Below, piece after piece: positions 45,158 through 53,591 of a stretch of 64,000 nucleotides of DNA; within the stretch, counting starts at the first letter, position 1, and every line of letters begins with the position of its first letter. The stretch spans positions 124,001-188,000 of the forward strand of contig NZ_LHZU01000148.1 in NCBI RefSeq assembly GCF_001580995.1, written 5' to 3'. A program made the translations under genes and the position numbers. The notes beneath the pieces are model-generated. The model was not told the DNA's origin, made no database searches, and saw only the letters and a program-made list of their open reading frames with translations. The stretch is from Acetobacter senegalensis. GTDB taxonomy: Bacteria > Pseudomonadota > Alphaproteobacteria > Acetobacterales > Acetobacteraceae.

Positions 45158-45288
45158 TTTGGTCCGCCTTTTTCTTTTTATATTTAGCGTGACTTTGTAC
45201 GATTGAGCCAGGAAAAGGGAGTTGGTAAGCCTTGCGGTGTCGTCTCTGGAAACAGAAGGCCTCCTCCTTCCTGCTGTCTGTAGACCAA

Positions 45289-45310
45289 TTTAATTATCAT
45301 GTTAATTAAA
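45289..45310. repeat. AT-rich inverted repeat between hpaA and the membrane protein gene
   Basis: TTTAATTA (45289-45296) and TAATTAAA (45303-45310) form perfect 8-base arms over a 6-base spacer. It lies 21 bases after the hpaA stop and about 130 bases before the membrane protein start. It could be an operator for the membrane protein/porin unit; the low complexity of the arms limits confidence. Confidence 0.3.
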
Positions 45311-45330
45311 ACAACGTATACCGTGCCACC

Positions 45331-46236
45331 TCACGCAGGCGTGTTGTCTGGTATGCCTGTCAGTAAGCTGTCTTTAGTATTTTCTGCCCATTGCCGTCTC
45401 CATTCTCGAGGCGAAAGGCCAGAAAAAGTATGGAAAAATCGGGAGAAATAAGCGGGGTCAGGGATTCCGACTTCAGCGGCAATGGCCTCGATAGGGCGGA
45501 TGGTAAATGCAAGAAGCCGTTTACTTTCTAGTAATCTGCGCTCAATGATCAGCCGTTTCAGGCTTTGGCCGAAGGCGGCCTGTGTCGTCGTGTTGATTTG
45601 ATATGGCGTTTGACCAAGCGCGCGTGCGTAATCGGTAATCGACCACGCATCACGAAAATGCTCCTCTATGAGAGACCGGATTCTGACTGCTGCGGCACTT
45701 TCATCGGGAACCCGTGCAGAACGGGTCAGGGAAAGTGCTTCACCTAAAATTGCTATGGCAAGACCACGAATAACGCTCTGTGATGTCTCGGGAGCGATTC
45801 TGTAACGCTCATAACCCGCCTGCATAAGTGTCAGCATCAGCGGGGTAGGTTTTGGTTGCTCCGGACTGCCCAGAACCAGCGGTGTGCGGGCGGCAGTGCT
45901 TTTAAAAAGTGGGTCGGTATCAGTATAACTGCTGGCAAGAGAAAACACGATTGCATCAGAGCCCGATGATACAGAAAACCCATGCACGACCCGAGCAGGA
46001 ATAAAGACAAACATCGGTGCTTGGAATTCAATTAACCGATCTTCAATGACATACGCGCCCGATCCGTCTGTCCAAAAACACAACTGAAAAATCTGCTCGT
46101 GCCTGTGGGCTGGAACGTGGCCGTTATGGAGGGATTTGCGATCCATAACGTTTTCAACATGCACAAAGCCTATGTCATCAGTTTTTGTGTTGATGCCATA
46201 TGTCAGAAAGCTCGGAATCTCGGGTTTTTGGGGCAT
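45331..46236 (-). CDS. hpaA: AraC family regulator of 4-hydroxyphenylacetate catabolism, HpaA-like
   Basis: A 301-residue protein. The N-terminal cupin sensor domain has PAHRHEQIFQLCFWTDGSGA and FVFIPARVVHGFSVS. The C-terminal double helix-turn-helix has ITDYARALGQTPYQINTTTQ, and IAAEVGIPDPAYFSRFFHTF with GLSPREWRRQ. HpaA activates the HpaBC hydroxylase genes in response to 4-hydroxyphenylacetate. It is divergent from hpaB across 97 bases. Confidence 0.88.
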   Translation of the reverse strand: MPQKPEIPSFLTYGINTKTDDIGFVHVENVMDRKSLHNGHVPAHRHEQIFQLCFWTDGSGAYVIEDRLIEFQAPMFVFIPARVVHGFSVSSGSDAIVFSLASSYTDTDPLFKSTAARTPLVLGSPEQPKPTPLMLTLMQAGYERYRIAPETSQSVIRGLAIAILGEALSLTRSARVPDESAAAVRIRSLIEEHFRDAWSITDYARALGQTPYQINTTTQAAFGQSLKRLIIERRLLESKRLLAFTIRPIEAIAAEVGIPDPAYFSRFFHTFSGLSPREWRRQWAENTKDSLLTGIPDNTPA

Positions 46237-46333
46237 TTAAAAAAGTCCAAGTTTTTCTTTATTTTCTGCATTCTCTCTTAGTTTCAGAAAATATACCATC
46301 GGTTTCAAGAAGAATAATAAAGGATGATCGGAA

Positions 46334-47899
46334 ATGGATGATTCCTCAGGGCTATGTGGTGCAGGCGCTAAGCCGTCTACCATCATCAAGCGTCCTTTCA
46401 CGGGCGCGGAATACCTCGAGTCACTTCGTGATGGTCGAAACGTTTATATTAATGGAGAACGCATAGACGACGTCACCACGCATCCGGCCATGCGAAATTC
46501 GGCGCGTTCAATAGCGCGGCTGTATGATGCTCTCCACCAGCCAGAACACAGCAAAATTCTGACAACTCAAACAGACACAGGCAATGGCGGCTTTACCCAT
46601 AAAAGCTTTGTATCGCCTAAGTCTGTTGAAGATCTTGTGGGCCAACAGCAAGCTATCGCCGGGTGGGCGAGAATGACGTATGGCTGGATGGGTCGAACGG
46701 CAGATTACAAGGCTGCGCTGACAAATACGTTGGGAGCGAACGCGGAGTGGTATGGTCCTTTCGCTGACAACGCACGGGCATGGTATAAAAAGACACAGGA
46801 ACAGGTATTGTTCCTTAATCACGCAATTGTAAATCCGCCTATTGACCGGCACAAACCGGCCGAAGAGGTCAAGGATGTCTTTGTCCATATTACAAAAGAG
46901 ACGGACGCAGGCATTTATGTGTCTGGCGCAAAGGTTGTCGCAACGTCGTCTGCCCTGACCCACTACAATCTTCTGGCTCAAAGCTCCGCAACAGTGACAG
47001 AAGATCCGTCAATGTCTGTAACATTCATCGCCCCGATGAATGCCCCCGGCATTAAAATGATCTGCCGTACGTCTTATGAAGAGACAGCGAACACGGTCTC
47101 CTCTCCGTTTGATTATCCGCTTTCCTCGCGGTTCGATGAAAATGACGCCATCCTGGTGCTGGATAATGTTTTTGTGCCGTGGGAGGACGTTCTCATTCTG
47201 CGGGATGCAAAGAAAATCCTGTCTTTCCCCATAGGCTCGGGCTTTATGCAGGGGTATTGCTTTCAGGGGTGCACGCGCTTTGCTGTCAAGTTGGACTTTC
47301 TGGCTGGCGTTCTTGCCAAAGCGCTCCGCTGCACGGGTGGAGATGCCTTTCGCGGTAATCAGGCGGCATTGGGTGAGGTGATTGGGTTGCGTCATCTTTT
47401 CTGGTCGCTTTCCAATGCCATGGCGCGCGCTCCGCAGCAGTGGCACAATGGTGCGGTGCTTCCCAACCTTGAAGCTGCGTTGACCTATCGTGCCTTTATG
47501 TCAGACGCCTACCCGCGGGTGATAGACCTTGTGCGTCGCTGTGTGGCTTCGGGGCTTATTTATTTGCCGTCTTCGGTCAAGGATTTCGCTAACCCGGAGA
47601 TAGACGGTTATCTTGCACAGTATGTTCGTGGTTCAAACGGCATCAGCCACAAGGACCGGATCAAGATCATGAAACTGTTGTGGGATGCAACGGGCACCGA
47701 GTTCGGCGGGCGGCACGCACTTTATGAACTGAATTATGCAGGTAGTCCGGAGGATGTGCGCTTGCAAATTCTCAAAGGAGCAGAACGAGGCACGGTGCTG
47801 CGTCAAATGGAAGAACTCGTTGATACCTGTTTGAACGATTATGATGAAAATGGTTGGACTGGTGACACATGGCTGTCTCCGGCGAAAGCTGCGGAGTGA
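46334..47899 (+). CDS. hpaB: 4-hydroxyphenylacetate 3-monooxygenase, oxygenase component HpaB
   Basis: A 521-residue FADH2-dependent hydroxylase of the HpaB family. It starts the conserved part with TGAEYLESLRDGRNVYINGE. Features are YGWMGRTADYKAALTNTLGA, LNHAIVNPPIDRHKP, FVHITKETDAGIYVSGAKVV, and WEDVLILRD. The C-terminal HEAT-like helices include GTEFGGRHALYELNYAG. It turns 4-hydroxyphenylacetate into homoprotocatechuate with O2. The gene for its flavin reductase follows 8 bases downstream. Confidence 0.95.
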   Translation: MDDSSGLCGAGAKPSTIIKRPFTGAEYLESLRDGRNVYINGERIDDVTTHPAMRNSARSIARLYDALHQPEHSKILTTQTDTGNGGFTHKSFVSPKSVEDLVGQQQAIAGWARMTYGWMGRTADYKAALTNTLGANAEWYGPFADNARAWYKKTQEQVLFLNHAIVNPPIDRHKPAEEVKDVFVHITKETDAGIYVSGAKVVATSSALTHYNLLAQSSATVTEDPSMSVTFIAPMNAPGIKMICRTSYEETANTVSSPFDYPLSSRFDENDAILVLDNVFVPWEDVLILRDAKKILSFPIGSGFMQGYCFQGCTRFAVKLDFLAGVLAKALRCTGGDAFRGNQAALGEVIGLRHLFWSLSNAMARAPQQWHNGAVLPNLEAALTYRAFMSDAYPRVIDLVRRCVASGLIYLPSSVKDFANPEIDGYLAQYVRGSNGISHKDRIKIMKLLWDATGTEFGGRHALYELNYAGSPEDVRLQILKGAERGTVLRQMEELVDTCLNDYDENGWTGDTWLSPAKAAE

Positions 47900-47907
47900 G
47901 GTGTGAT

Positions 47908-48447
47908 ATGACCACTACACTTAAGCAACAGGTAGCGTTGCCCGATCTTGGAGCTGTTCAGCTTGAGTTTCGTGCGGCGATGGCGAGGGTCGGGGCATCC
48001 GTCAACGTCATTTCCTCTGCTGGGGAAGCGGGGCGGGGCGGATTTACCGCAACGGCCATGTGTTCGGTGACGGACAGCCCGCCAACCCTGCTTGTCTGCA
48101 TGAACAGGCGGTCCAGCCAATGTGATCTTTTTCTTCGGAATGGTGTTTTCTGTGTGAATGTTCTCAGCCATGATCATGTTGATCTGGCGGAATATTTTGC
48201 CGGGAAGGTCACTGATATGAATGAGCGCTATGCGTCCGGTATGTGGGAGTGCCTGCCGTCCGGGAATCACGCACTAGCGGATGCGATTGCCTCGTTCGAT
48301 TGCAAGATTACGGCGCATCACGTTGTTGGAACACATTATGTGCTCTTTGGGGAAGTCCAGAGCATTCGGTGTTCAACAGTAGGGCATCCGCTTTTGTATC
48401 TTGATCGAGCCTTTGTTGGCGCGACTGCCGGGATTGTATCGAACTGA
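47908..48447 (+). CDS. hpaC: 4-hydroxyphenylacetate 3-monooxygenase, flavin reductase component HpaC
   Basis: The ATG at 47908 gives 179 residues; GTGAGG precedes it. The flavin reductase domain reads EFRAAMARVGASVNVISSAG and GGFTATAMCSVTDSPPTLLV, then FCVNVLSHDHVDLAEYFAGK. It reduces FAD or FMN with NADH for HpaB. It is convergent with hpaR 7 bases away. This HpaC ends ATAGIVSN, without the final segment of longer homologues. Confidence 0.92.
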   Translation: MTTTLKQQVALPDLGAVQLEFRAAMARVGASVNVISSAGEAGRGGFTATAMCSVTDSPPTLLVCMNRRSSQCDLFLRNGVFCVNVLSHDHVDLAEYFAGKVTDMNERYASGMWECLPSGNHALADAIASFDCKITAHHVVGTHYVLFGEVQSIRCSTVGHPLLYLDRAFVGATAGIVSN

Positions 48448-48454
48448 ACGCTTC

Positions 48455-48943
48455 TCAAAATTGAGCAAGATCATCCAGGAGTTCAAGAAGGAGCGCTATT
48501 TTTCTTTTTCCAAAATATGCTTCTATTTCTTTGTAAATTTTTACCCTGTCTGGATAGATTTTTTGGAAAGAGGTCTCGCCGAGGGATGTCAGCCTAAAGA
48601 GATAACGCCGACGGTCTGACGCGCACTGGACCCGCGTCACCAGATCACGTGCTTCCAGATTGGCAAGGATACGTGTCAGGCTGGGGGGCAGGATGAAGGC
48701 TTTTTCTGCAAGTTGCGCTGCATCGAGTGTGGAATGCTCGTTCAGAAGTCTGATAACGCGCCACTGCTGGGATGTGAAATCGTGTTCAGCAAGCATGGGA
48801 CGAAAGCGGGACATAAGCGCTTCTCTCGCCCTCAGCAGCGCAATAGGCAAAGCCTTTGTGGCTTCGTGCGGTAATTCGGACGGATTGGCGCGTGAGGCGG
48901 AGTGCGAGTCCTGCGCTGGTGGTGGCCGCTTTGGGATAGTCAT
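48455..48943 (-). CDS. hpaR: MarR family repressor HpaR
   Basis: A 162-residue MarR regulator. The winged helix has FTSQQWRVIRLLNEHSTLDA, then LAEKAFILPPSLTRILANLE and RVQCASDRRRYLFRLTSLGE, the usual wing. HpaR represses the meta-cleavage operon (hpaFEDGHI here) until homoprotocatechuate is present. It is divergent from hpaF, and a 12-base palindrome sits between the two starts. An extended, Pro- and Ser-rich N-terminus precedes the DNA-binding domain. Confidence 0.9.
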   Translation of the reverse strand: MTIPKRPPPAQDSHSASRANPSELPHEATKALPIALLRAREALMSRFRPMLAEHDFTSQQWRVIRLLNEHSTLDAAQLAEKAFILPPSLTRILANLEARDLVTRVQCASDRRRYLFRLTSLGETSFQKIYPDRVKIYKEIEAYFGKRKIALLLELLDDLAQF

Positions 48944-49050
48944 ATTTCACCTTGGGTTGAAAAGGTTATCGAGAGGATATCACGAAATATGGAACGAGGG
49001 AGCGTAACGTGAATGTGAGACCTCAAATTAACTGACATGCCGCTATAACA

Positions 49051-49062
49051 TTAACAAGTTAA
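49051..49062. promoter_or_regulatory. HpaR operator candidate
   Basis: TTAACAAGTTAA is a perfect 12-base palindrome (arms TTAAC and GTTAA). It lies 33 bases before the hpaF GTG start and 108 bases before the hpaR start. Position and symmetry suit a MarR dimer repressing both genes. Confidence 0.55.
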
Positions 49063-49094
49063 GTAAATGTGCTGACTGAGGTGGGAGGATTCCC

Positions 49095-49481
49095 GTGCCG
49101 CACTTATCTCTCGAATATTCTGCAAATCTACGAGGAAAGGTGGATTTTACAGAATTATGTCTCAAACTTCGGGATGCAGTCCTGGGAACCGGGCTTTTTG
49201 AAATAGGCGCGATCCGAGTCAGGGCTTTTGAAGCATCGGCATGGGCGGTTGCTGATGCTCTTCCGGAGAATGGGTTTGTCGATATGTCTTTCCGCATTGG
49301 GAGGGGCCGGTCTCAAGAAGAGAAAAAGCGGGCAGGAGAAGCTATTTTTTTCACAGCTACGAATGCGATGTCCGGTTTATTGGAAACGCAAAATTTCGCT
49401 CTTTCACTAGAGATACGAGAAATAGAGTCAACGCTGAGTTGGAAGAAAAACGCCATGCATGATCGGCTAAGAAAACAGTAA
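49095..49481 (+). CDS. hpaF: 5-carboxymethyl-2-hydroxymuconate isomerase HpaF
   Basis: A 128-residue tautomerase-superfamily enzyme. It starts at GTG with GGGAGGA upstream. The encoded N-terminus MPHLSLEYSANL leaves Pro1 as the catalytic base after Met removal. FVDMSFRIGRGRSQEEKK carries the family Arg. It isomerises the ring-cleavage product in the homoprotocatechuate pathway. It opens the operon, ahead of hpaE. Confidence 0.9.
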   Translation: MPHLSLEYSANLRGKVDFTELCLKLRDAVLGTGLFEIGAIRVRAFEASAWAVADALPENGFVDMSFRIGRGRSQEEKKRAGEAIFFTATNAMSGLLETQNFALSLEIREIESTLSWKKNAMHDRLRKQ

Positions 49482-49527
49482 AAACAGAACAAAAACAAAA
49501 GCCGAAAGCTTGGAAAGGATAAGATGA

Positions 49528-51042
49528 ATGTCAACTTTAGAAGAAAATGCAAGAAAGGCGAACGAATACATTACACGTATCCGCGAAAAAGGTGTTCTCA
49601 ACCGTATTGGTGGGAAAGAATGCCCCGCGATCAGTGGCGAGGTTTTTGAAACACTATCGCCAATTGATCTCAAGCCGCTGGCGTTCGTTGCGAAAGGTGA
49701 TGCGCGAGACATTGATCAGGCAGCAAAAGCTGCGAAGGCGGCTCAACCTGCGTGGGCTGCGTTGAGCGGAGCGAAGCGTCGGGAGATTTTGCACACTATC
49801 GCTGATGCCATTGAAGCGCGTGCCGAAGAAATTGCATTTCTGGAGTGTCTGGATACAGGTCAGTCGCTGCGGTTCATGTCAAAGGCGGCGCTTCGCGGTG
49901 CCGAAAATTTCCGGTATTTTGCAGACAAGGCGCCTTCTGCCCGTAACGGACTTTCTCTGCCCACAGGCGGACAGGCCAATATAACCACGCGTAATCCTGT
50001 GGGGCCGGTGGGTGTTATCACTCCGTGGAATACGCCTTTTATGCTCTCAACGTGGAAGATCGCGCCCGCTTTGGCCGCCGGCTGCACGGTTGTTCATAAA
50101 CCTGCGGAGTTTTCACCCATCACGGCATCGGTTCTGGTGGAGATTGCTGAGAAAGCTGGATTGCCCCCCGGCGTGTGGAATCTAGTGAATGGCTTTGGAG
50201 AAGACGCTGGCGCGGAACTGACACGACACCCGGATATCAAGGCGATCGCCTTTGTTGGGGAAAGTGGAACTGGTTCGCTGATCATGAAGCAGGCCGCAGA
50301 TACTCTGAAGCGTTTTCATTTTGAACTCGGCGGGAAAAATCCAATTATTGTCTTTGCTGACGCGGACTTGGAACGTGCAGCAGATGCGGCTTTGTTCATG
50401 ATTTACTCTCTCAATGGGGAGCGGTGTACTTCATCTTCACGTCTTCTGGTGGAGGCAAGCATCTATGACAAGTTTACCGCTACTCTTGCCGAGCGTGTAA
50501 AGACCATAAAAGTAGGGCATCCGCTAGATCCAGCCACGGTTGTCGGTCCGCTTATTCATCCGGTTCATGAAAAGAAAGTTCTTGAATATATCGGGATCGG
50601 TAAGGAAGAAGGTGCCACGATAGCTGCCGGTGGTGGAAAGGCCGATGGTCCTGGTGGTGGATGTTATGTTGCCCCTACACTTTTCACACATGCAACCAAC
50701 AATATGCGCATTGCGCAGGAAGAAATCTTTGGCCCAGTTCTGACCGCAATTCCCTTCCAATCGGAAGATGAGGCCGTTCTTCTGGCGAATGACACCCAAT
50801 ACGGACTTGCTGCTTATCTTTGGACTTCAGATGTTACCAGATCCTTCCGTGTTTCGGACAAGCTTGAGGCCGGCATGATCTGGGTGAATTCAGAGAATGT
50901 GCGGCACCTCGATACACCGTTTGGCGGTGTCAAAGCCTCCGGCATAGGCCGCGATGGCGGAGACTGGTCATTCGATTTTTATATGGAAACCAAGAATGTT
51001 TCCTTTGCAACAGGCGTCCACACTATTCCGAAACTGGCCTGA
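49528..51042 (+). CDS. hpaE: 5-carboxymethyl-2-hydroxymuconate semialdehyde dehydrogenase HpaE
   Basis: A 504-residue aldehyde dehydrogenase. VGVITPWNTPFMLSTWKIAP, catalytic Glu in FHFELGGKNPIIVF and catalytic Cys in NGERCTSSSRLLVE match HpaE. It oxidises the semialdehyde released by HpaD using NAD. An unusual short Lys/Glu-rich N-terminus (about 30 residues) precedes the usual start of homology. It lies 46 bases after hpaF and 77 bases before hpaD. Confidence 0.92.
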   Translation: MSTLEENARKANEYITRIREKGVLNRIGGKECPAISGEVFETLSPIDLKPLAFVAKGDARDIDQAAKAAKAAQPAWAALSGAKRREILHTIADAIEARAEEIAFLECLDTGQSLRFMSKAALRGAENFRYFADKAPSARNGLSLPTGGQANITTRNPVGPVGVITPWNTPFMLSTWKIAPALAAGCTVVHKPAEFSPITASVLVEIAEKAGLPPGVWNLVNGFGEDAGAELTRHPDIKAIAFVGESGTGSLIMKQAADTLKRFHFELGGKNPIIVFADADLERAADAALFMIYSLNGERCTSSSRLLVEASIYDKFTATLAERVKTIKVGHPLDPATVVGPLIHPVHEKKVLEYIGIGKEEGATIAAGGGKADGPGGGCYVAPTLFTHATNNMRIAQEEIFGPVLTAIPFQSEDEAVLLANDTQYGLAAYLWTSDVTRSFRVSDKLEAGMIWVNSENVRHLDTPFGGVKASGIGRDGGDWSFDFYMETKNVSFATGVHTIPKLA

Positions 51043-51119
51043 CAGGCCGGGTTTTCGGACTTCATAAAAATAAAAATCGTACCTGACAGGACCGTCAGAC
51101 AAACGAGTGGAGAATAAGA

Positions 51120-52100
51120 ATGCCGATCAGCCCGTTCAACCTTTACCCAGATTTCAATATTCTGCGTCTTAGCCATGTCGAACTGGTGGTGACCGATCTG
51201 GCCCGCAGCCGTACCTATTACGCGGACCTGCTCGGTTTGCAGGTCACAGACGAAGATGCAGATCATGTCTATCTGCGTGCGCTTGAGGAGCGGGGACATC
51301 ACTGCATGGTGTTACGCCGCGGTGAGAAAGGAGAAGTCGGTTATCTGGGTCTTAAAGTTTTTTCAGAAGAAGATCTGGACAAGGCGGAGCGGTACTTCCG
51401 CAATCTGGATCATAAGGTCGAGTGGATCGAGCGCCCCTATCAGGGGCGTACTCTGCGGACGCACGATAATTTCGGTATCCCGCTCGAACTCTACTTCAAA
51501 ATGGACCGTCTGGAGCCGATTCACCAGAAATATGCGCTCTATCACGGGGTAAAACCGCTACGCATTGACCATTTCAACTGCTTTTCACCCGATGTTGATG
51601 CATCGGTCGAGTTTTATAATAATTTAGGCTTCCGCGTGACAGAATATACGGAAGACGAAAGCACAGGCCGCTTATGGGCAGCCTGGATGCACCGCAAGGG
51701 TGGTGTGCACGACATGGCGTTCACAAGTGGTGTCGGGCCGCGCCTACACCACACAGCTTTCTGGGTGCCGACCCCACTGAATATCATTGATCTCCTCGAT
51801 CTGATGTCCACCACCGGTTATCTTGCCAATATCGAACGTGGCCCTGGTCGTCATGGAATTTCCAACGCGTTCTTCCTGTATTTGCTTGATCCGGATGGAC
51901 ACCGCACAGAAATCTACTGCTCGGACTATCAGACGGTCGATCCTGATCTCGAACCAATCAAATGGCAATTAACAGACCCTCAGCGCCAGACATTGTGGGG
52001 AGCACCGGCGCCTAGATCATGGTTTGAACATGGTAGCGAATTCCGAGGTCTTGAAACGAGGCAGCCTGTGGCGACGGCCAGCCCGATCATCGCGCCGTAA
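51120..52100 (+). CDS. hpaD: Homoprotocatechuate 2,3-dioxygenase HpaD
   Basis: A 326-residue extradiol dioxygenase of the two-domain VOC type. Metal ligands are His151 (LRIDHFNCF), His211 (RLHHTAFWV) and Glu264 (HRTEIYCSD), as in the Fe/Mn enzymes of Brevibacterium and Arthrobacter. The N-terminal VOC domain has ELVVTDLARSRTYYADLLGL. It cleaves homoprotocatechuate between C2 and C3. This is the VOC-type family rather than the shorter E. coli HpaD (LigB type). Confidence 0.93.
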   Translation: MPISPFNLYPDFNILRLSHVELVVTDLARSRTYYADLLGLQVTDEDADHVYLRALEERGHHCMVLRRGEKGEVGYLGLKVFSEEDLDKAERYFRNLDHKVEWIERPYQGRTLRTHDNFGIPLELYFKMDRLEPIHQKYALYHGVKPLRIDHFNCFSPDVDASVEFYNNLGFRVTEYTEDESTGRLWAAWMHRKGGVHDMAFTSGVGPRLHHTAFWVPTPLNIIDLLDLMSTTGYLANIERGPGRHGISNAFFLYLLDPDGHRTEIYCSDYQTVDPDLEPIKWQLTDPQRQTLWGAPAPRSWFEHGSEFRGLETRQPVATASPIIAP

Positions 52101-52116
52101 GAAAAGAGATCGGGCC

Positions 52117-53571
52117 ATGAAGCTTCAGGATCCATCCCTGTTTCGGGAAGCTGCGCTGGTGGGTGACCGCTGGGTTGCGGCGTCATCGTCATCTTCCATC
52201 CCTGTAACCGATCCTGCGACAGGACAGCTTATTGGCTCGGTCCCTGATCTTGGTGAGGCAGAAACAGCAGAGTCAATATCGGCCGCTGTGCGTGCCCAGC
52301 GGACTTGGGCAGCCCGCACAGCAGCCGAACGCGCTGCCTTTCTGCGTCGGTGGTATGATCTCGTCATGGCCAGTAAGGCCGATCTTGCCAGAATCATGAC
52401 GTTCGAACAGGGAAAGCCCCTAAAGGAAGCAGAGGGCGAAATTGAGTATGGAGCCAGCTTTATCCTCTGGTTTGCCGAGGAGGCTCGCCGCCTGTATGGT
52501 GATCTCATTCCGGGGCATCAAGCCGATAAGCGTATTCTGGTAGCCCGCCAACCCGTTGGCGTTGTTGCGGCGATCACGCCCTGGAATTTCCCCAATGCGA
52601 TGATTACGCGCAAAGTCGCCCCGGCTTTGGCCGCTGGCTGTGCTATCGTGCTCAAACCGGCAATACAGACACCGTTCTCAGCCATTGCCTTGGCGATTCT
52701 GGCGGAAAGAGCGGGTCTTCCCGCAGGACTTTTCAGTGTCATTACCGGAGGCGCCAGAGAAATTGGCGCGGAGATGACATCGAATCCTGCCGTGCGTAAA
52801 CTGACGTTTACCGGATCAACCGAGGTTGGTGCGCTTTTATATGCTCAATGTGCGCCGACAATCAAAAAACTCGGTCTTGAACTGGGCGGAAACGCACCTC
52901 TGATCGTGTTCGACGATGCAGATGTTGATGCCGCCGTGGACGGCACACTGATTGCGAAATTCAGAAATAATGGTCAGACCTGCGTGTGTGCAAACCGGCT
53001 TTATATCCAGTCAGGTGTTTATGACCACTTCGCAGAAGCCCTGACTAAAAAAATCACGTCCCTGAAAACAGGAAACGGTTTCGCGGAAGACGTTACATTC
53101 GGCCCGCTTATCGACAATGCTGCTGTGGAGAAGGTCAGAGAGCATATTACAGATGCGATTGAACATGGCGCATGTGTTCTTGCGGGTGGAAAATCACATG
53201 CGCTGGGCGGACTGTTTTTTGAGCCAACCGTGCTAACCGACGTGACCAGTCAGATGCGTGTGGTCCACGAAGAAACTTTTGGGCCTTTAGCTCCGCTGAT
53301 CCGTTTTGAGACAGAGGAGGAAGTGATAGCTGCCGCAAACGATACTGAATTTGGACTGGCATCCTATGTATTCACACGTGATGTCGCTCGGGTCTTTCGC
53401 GTGAGCGAAGCACTCGAATACGGAATGGTGGGTGTTAACACAGGAGCTATCTCAACCGCGGAAGCACCTTTCGGCGGAATCAAGATGTCCGGCCTCGGAC
53501 GGGAAGGCTCGCGATACGGTCTCGATGACTTTACAGAGCTCAAATATATCTGCCTTGGCGGCATTGCCTGA
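52117..53571 (+). CDS. Succinate-semialdehyde dehydrogenase in the HPA operon
   Basis: The ATG at 52117 gives 484 residues; the frame is open upstream into hpaD. ALDH features are VGVVAAITPWNFPNAMITRK, LTFTGSTEVGALLY, catalytic Glu in LGLELGGNAPLIVF, Cys in NNGQTCVCANRLYI and the GabD-type FGGIKMSGLGREGSRYG near the end. HpaI makes pyruvate and succinic semialdehyde, so this enzyme completes the route to succinate. In E. coli that step (Sad/GabD) is encoded away from hpa. It lies between hpaD and hpaG with short gaps. Confidence 0.9.
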   Translation: MKLQDPSLFREAALVGDRWVAASSSSSIPVTDPATGQLIGSVPDLGEAETAESISAAVRAQRTWAARTAAERAAFLRRWYDLVMASKADLARIMTFEQGKPLKEAEGEIEYGASFILWFAEEARRLYGDLIPGHQADKRILVARQPVGVVAAITPWNFPNAMITRKVAPALAAGCAIVLKPAIQTPFSAIALAILAERAGLPAGLFSVITGGAREIGAEMTSNPAVRKLTFTGSTEVGALLYAQCAPTIKKLGLELGGNAPLIVFDDADVDAAVDGTLIAKFRNNGQTCVCANRLYIQSGVYDHFAEALTKKITSLKTGNGFAEDVTFGPLIDNAAVEKVREHITDAIEHGACVLAGGKSHALGGLFFEPTVLTDVTSQMRVVHEETFGPLAPLIRFETEEEVIAAANDTEFGLASYVFTRDVARVFRVSEALEYGMVGVNTGAISTAEAPFGGIKMSGLGREGSRYGLDDFTELKYICLGGIA

Positions 53572-53591
53572 TCAGAAAGCGAAATTTTTCC

